Assembly (NCBI GenBank): GCA_964577175.1
Contig: CAZNYC010000156.1
Span: forward strand, 1-8,476
Reading direction: 5' to 3'
DNA: 8,476 nucleotides
Source of the DNA: BS750m-G62 sp964577175
GTDB lineage: Bacteria > Planctomycetota > Phycisphaerae > FEN-1346
The stretch's first letter is position 1; each line of letters begins with the position of its first letter. Positions 6,317 through 8,476 of this stretch are shown here, in pieces. The position numbers were made by a program, and so were the translations under genes. The notes under the pieces are model-generated. The model was given only the letters and a program-made list of their open reading frames with translations. It was not told the origin of the DNA and ran no database searches.

Positions 6317-6354
6317 CCTGCCGTTGGGTGGCCCCGTGTCCGAGACCGCGCATC

Positions 6355-6382
6355 GCGCGGTGGCCCGTCCCGGGCACCGCGC
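6355..6382 (-). repeat. 28-nt palindromic repeat unit, variant interior
   Basis: GCGCGGTGGCCCG and CGGGCACCGCGC form a hairpin with one bulged base and a TCC loop. Length and terminal bases equal the 28-nt family, but the inner arm is GCCCG rather than GGGT. It lies in the divergent region between the cyclase and lipoprotein promoters. Orientation is arbitrary. Confidence 0.6.
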
Positions 6383-6426
6383 GGGGTACGACGGCCCGCC
6401 GCGCGAGTCACCGCGCCACGCAAGCG

Positions 6427-6455
6427 TGGCCAAGCCACCCGCCGTCCGCTATACT
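6427..6455 (+). promoter_or_regulatory. Likely promoter of the HEAT-repeat lipoprotein gene
   Basis: TGGCCA (6427-6432), a 17-nt spacer and TATACT (6450-6455) mirror the cyclase promoter exactly. Transcription would begin near 6462, giving a 23-nt leader before the GTG at 6485. A 7-bp hairpin GCCACGC/GCGTGGC (6415-6430) overlaps the -35. Confidence 0.55.
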
Positions 6456-6484
6456 GCGGGCGAAAGAGCACTGGAGGTGGCGGC

Positions 6485-8371
6485 GTGATCGTCCCGGCGC
6501 AAGAACGGCATGTTGTGCGCGGCGGGTCGCCCGGGCCACTGCGCACGGTTGTTCCCCCTCTCCCCCGGCGGGAGAGGGAGGGGGTGAGGGGGATGCTCGA
6601 ACGGCCTCGCAGCGGTCACCCTCGCCCCTGCCCTCTCCCATCAAGGGAGAGGGAGTATGGGTTGCCGCGCTGCGGTTGGGTCCTCCTTCTGCTCCTCCCA
6701 CTGATGCTCACGGCTGCCGGCTGCGGCCGTCCTTCGGACGCCGCACTCGCCGGCGTCCTGCCCGCGCGCGCCGTCTCGGCCCGCGGCCGCGAGCGCGTCG
6801 AGGCGACCGAGGCGGCGCTCGACCTCGCCGAGCGCCTGGCCGACGCCGGCGACGCGGAGACCGCTGAGCGCATCTACAGCACCCTGTGGGAGGCAAGCGA
6901 CACGCCCGACCGGCGGCACGTCCGCTGCGCGGCGATTCGAGGCCTTGCCCGTGTGCTCGGCCGCGCGGCCGTGGAGGAGGTGGCGTGGGCGATGGCGGGC
7001 GAGGACGACCAGGTGGCCGCGGCCGTCTTCGCGGCCGCCGTCGAGACGGGCGGCGAGGACGTGACGCGTGCGTGGGCCGACTACTTGCCGTCGGCCCCGG
7101 CCGCCGTGCAGCCGGAAATCGTTCATGTGGTGGGCCGGCGGGGCGGCCCCGTCGCCGCGGAGGCCGTTCTGGCGGCCGTCGACTCCGAAGACGACGCGGT
7201 CCGCCGGGCGGCCATCGAATCGGCCGGCCGTCTCGCGACGCCGCGCGCCGTCGGCCCGCTGCTCGGCCTGCTGGATTCGGCCGACGCCGGCGAGCGGGCC
7301 GCGGCCGAGACGGCGCTGGCGCGCCTCTCGGCTCCCGGCGTTAGCGAGGCCGTGGCGGAGTATCTGGCCCGCCAACAGTACCTCCCAGATGGCGCAGCGG
7401 GTGCGGCGACCCGCCGCGCATCCGCTTTGATTCGCATCCTGGTGGCCCGCGCGGCGCGGGATCAGACCGACGCCGTCGCCGGGTGCCTCGCCGACGGTCC
7501 CCCGGAGGTGCAGACGGCCGCGCTCGAGGCCCTGGCCGTGCTGGGTGGTGAGCGACACGTGCCGGCGATCCTCGCCGCACTCGTCCAGGCGAAGCACGAC
7601 GATGTGCGGCGGCCGACGGAGACGGCCCTGGCGGCTATTGGCGCTCGTGCATCGCGCGGGGGGTCGGAGCCTGTCCCGAGCGACGCCGAGGGGCACCCAC
7701 CGCGCGAAGAGGCGCCTGTGGCGGCGAGCGCGGCAGGTGCGGCGACCCGCCGCGCTTCAGTTGGCGCGAGGCTTTTTGCAGCCCAGGTGGTTGGCGGGAT
7801 GGAGGGCGCAGGGCCGGAGGCGCGCGCCGCCCTCGTGCGGGTGCTCGGCGCCGTGCCGACGGAGGAGGGCCTGGCGGCTGTGCGCGACGCCTTGCGGAGC
7901 GACGAGGCGGCGGTGCGGCTGACGGCGGTCCGGGTGGTGTCCGACTGGCCGACGGCGGCTCCCGCGCCGGACCTGCTGGCGGTCGCCCACGAGGCGGCGT
8001 CGGCGAAGGCGCGCATCCTGGCGGTGCGCGGTGTCGTCCGGCTGTCGGGGCGGGTGGCGGAGCCGGCGGCGCGGACGCGCCTGCTCGGCCGGGCGCTGGC
8101 GGCGGCGGAGCGGGTCCAGGAGAAGCGGCTGGCCCTGGCCGCGCTGGCGGACGTGGCCTCGCTGGAGGCGCTGCGGGTGGCGCTGGCGCACCTGGAAGAT
8201 GCGTCGCTGGCCGGCGAGGCCGCTGCCGCGACCGTGGGGGTCGCGGAGGGCATTGCGGAGACGCATCCCGAGGAGGCCCGGGCGGCTCTGAAAACGGTGC
8301 TGGAGGCGACGGAGGCCCCGCGGCTCCGCGAGCGGGCGGACCGGCTGCTGGGGCGGCTGGGTGGGCCTTAA
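6485..8371 (+). CDS. HEAT-repeat lipoprotein with in-frame palindromic repeat insertions
   Basis: A 628-residue protein by this start. A hydrophobic core at about 66-76 (WVLLLLLPLML) leads to TAAGC with Cys80 as the probable lipidation site, so it should be exported and membrane-anchored. The rest is Ala-rich helical repeats of HEAT type, for example DDAVRRAAIESAGRLATPRAV and EEGLAAVRDALRSDEAAVRL, typical of a protein-binding scaffold; its partner is unknown. GTG 6485 is chosen for GGAGG 7 nt upstream and the TATACT box. ATG 6593 and TTG 6662 (GGGAG 6 nt upstream) are alternatives; TTG gives a compact 21-residue signal peptide. Repeat DNA interrupts the frame without breaking it at residues about 11-57, 303-313, 390-407 and 415-424, and AAGAATRRAS is encoded twice. 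These segments do not look like HEAT sequence. Confidence 0.85.
   Translation: MIVPAQERHVVRGGSPGPLRTVVPPLPRREREGVRGMLERPRSGHPRPCPLPSREREYGLPRCGWVLLLLLPLMLTAAGCGRPSDAALAGVLPARAVSARGRERVEATEAALDLAERLADAGDAETAERIYSTLWEASDTPDRRHVRCAAIRGLARVLGRAAVEEVAWAMAGEDDQVAAAVFAAAVETGGEDVTRAWADYLPSAPAAVQPEIVHVVGRRGGPVAAEAVLAAVDSEDDAVRRAAIESAGRLATPRAVGPLLGLLDSADAGERAAAETALARLSAPGVSEAVAEYLARQQYLPDGAAGAATRRASALIRILVARAARDQTDAVAGCLADGPPEVQTAALEALAVLGGERHVPAILAALVQAKHDDVRRPTETALAAIGARASRGGSEPVPSDAEGHPPREEAPVAASAAGAATRRASVGARLFAAQVVGGMEGAGPEARAALVRVLGAVPTEEGLAAVRDALRSDEAAVRLTAVRVVSDWPTAAPAPDLLAVAHEAASAKARILAVRGVVRLSGRVAEPAARTRLLGRALAAAERVQEKRLALAALADVASLEALRVALAHLEDASLAGEAAAATVGVAEGIAETHPEEARAALKTVLEATEAPRLRERADRLLGRLGGP
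6517..6544 (-). repeat. 28-nt palindromic repeat unit, decayed arms, in frame in lipoprotein 5' region
   Basis: It begins GCGCGGCGGGT and ends GGGCCACTGCGC, exactly 28 nt. The 9-nt ends pair with one G-T and one mismatch, and flanking GT/AC extends the inverted repeat. In reverse complement its first 12 bases match the unit at 6355 at 11 positions. It is read as RGGSPGPLR in the lipoprotein frame, if translation starts at 6485. Confidence 0.6.
6556..6655. repeat. Paired CCCTCTCCC/GGGAGAGGG hairpin repeats
   Basis: Two copies of a perfect 9-bp stem CCCTCTCCC/GGGAGAGGG occur at 6556-6578 (loop CCGGC) and 6631-6653 (loop ATCAA). Between them GGGGGTGAGGGG (6580s) and CACCCTCGCCCC (6617-6628) are roughly inverted, making one composite inverted repeat. 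The last GGGAG can serve as a ribosome site for TTG 6662. From memory, such CCCTCTCCC elements are widespread in unrelated bacterial genomes. Confidence 0.75.
7392..7419 (+). repeat. 28-nt palindromic repeat unit inside the lipoprotein gene
   Basis: GCGCAGCGGGT and ACCCGCCGCGC pair with a single mismatch (A7396) around GCGGCG. In the gene's frame it gives AAGAATRRA, with the same phase and nearly the same peptide as the unit at 7728. Confidence 0.85.
7654..7705 (+). repeat. 52-nt palindrome-ended repeat, long form, copy 2, inside the lipoprotein gene
   Basis: It equals the reverse complement of 1551-1602 except at 7660 (G for T) and at one interior base (C for A), so 50 of 52 positions agree. 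The G at 7660 spoils one arm pair. It is translated as roughly RGGSEPVPSDAEGHPPR at residues 391-407, a Pro/Gly/Asp-rich stretch between HEAT helices. Confidence 0.88.
7728..7755 (+). repeat. 28-nt palindromic repeat unit inside the lipoprotein gene
   Basis: GCGCGGCAGGT and ACCCGCCGCGC pair with one mismatch (A7735) around GCGGCG, with an extra flanking A-T pair. It lies 22 nt after the 52-nt unit. The encoded AAGAATRRA repeats the peptide at 304-312. Confidence 0.87.
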
Positions 8372-8380
8372 GGCACAGAA

Positions 8381-8408
8381 CCGCGGCGGGCAGGACTGCC
8401 CGCCGCGC
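8381..8408 (+). repeat. 28-nt palindromic repeat unit 9 nt after the lipoprotein stop, possible terminator
   Basis: CGCGGCGGGCA (8382-8392) and TGCCCGCCGCG (8397-8407) form a perfect 11-bp stem with a GGAC loop. The unit is 28 nt with family ends, only its first base differing (C for G). Its stem and position suit a 3'-end hairpin, but no T-tract follows. Confidence 0.75.
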
Positions 8409-8421
8409 AGGGTGTGAGGGT

Positions 8422-8462
8422 GTCATTCTGAGGCCTCGCTTGCGAGGCCGAAGAATCTCGCC
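8422..8462 (+). repeat. GTCATKCTGAGG...CGAAGMATCTCGCC dispersed repeat, copy 2
   Basis: It shares GTCAT-CTGAGG and CGAAG-ATCTCGCC ends with 5456-5495 in the same orientation. The inside is a different, perfect 8-bp hairpin GGCCTCGC/GCGAGGCC with TT between. It lies downstream of a gene end, like copy 1. Confidence 0.78.
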
Positions 8463-8476
8463 GTGGTCGTGTTATT

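Noticed and set aside
6251..6433. Upstream extension of the cyclase-family protein by 61 codons
   Set aside because: The extension covers a promoter, an inverted repeat and a palindrome, while ATG 6250 has AGGAG at 7 nt and matches the usual family start.
6657..6659. ATG just before the lipoprotein signal core
   Set aside because: It is out of frame with the HEAT-repeat coding sequence; the in-frame choices are GTG 6485, ATG 6593 and TTG 6662.

Overview
The window is about 8.5 kb of very GC-rich bacterial chromosome with strong third-position GC, GTG and TTG starts beside ATG, and many short dispersed palindromes. The mix of genes (hisC-hisB, PPi-type phosphofructokinase, DUF1846 protein, HEAT-repeat lipoprotein) fits an environmental bacterium, plausibly a Planctomycetota lineage. 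That placement is inference; no rRNA or tRNA gene is present to confirm it.

Layout: (1) 2-1446 (+), the 3' part of hisC and complete hisB, overlapping by four bases in a histidine operon that enters from the left. (2) 1615-2829 (-), a PPi-dependent 6-phosphofructokinase convergent with hisB. (3) A 323-nt divergent intergenic region with two palindromes, a promoter for each side and a leader hairpin. (4) 3153-4775 (+), a DUF1846/UPF0371 P-loop-like protein. (5) A 306-nt gap of hairpins and GGACTTT-type repeats. (6) 5082-5438 (+), a small three-helix PQ-loop/SemiSWEET-like membrane protein whose tail is read from a dispersed repeat. (7) 5618-6250 (-), a cyclase-family metal hydrolase. (8) 6485-8371 (+), a HEAT-repeat lipoprotein.

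The genes do not form one pathway: histidine synthesis, glycolysis/gluconeogenesis and several proteins of unknown role sit together. The striking feature is repeats. At least five dispersed families occur. The main one is a palindromic unit of exactly 28 nt, seen seven times, plus a 52-nt form with the same arms, seen twice. Copies lie in gaps beside the conserved enzymes, but four lie in frame inside the lipoprotein gene. Every copy lacks stop codons in all six frames. This recalls protein-coding palindromic elements such as Rickettsia RPEs, and is the best candidate here for something undescribed.
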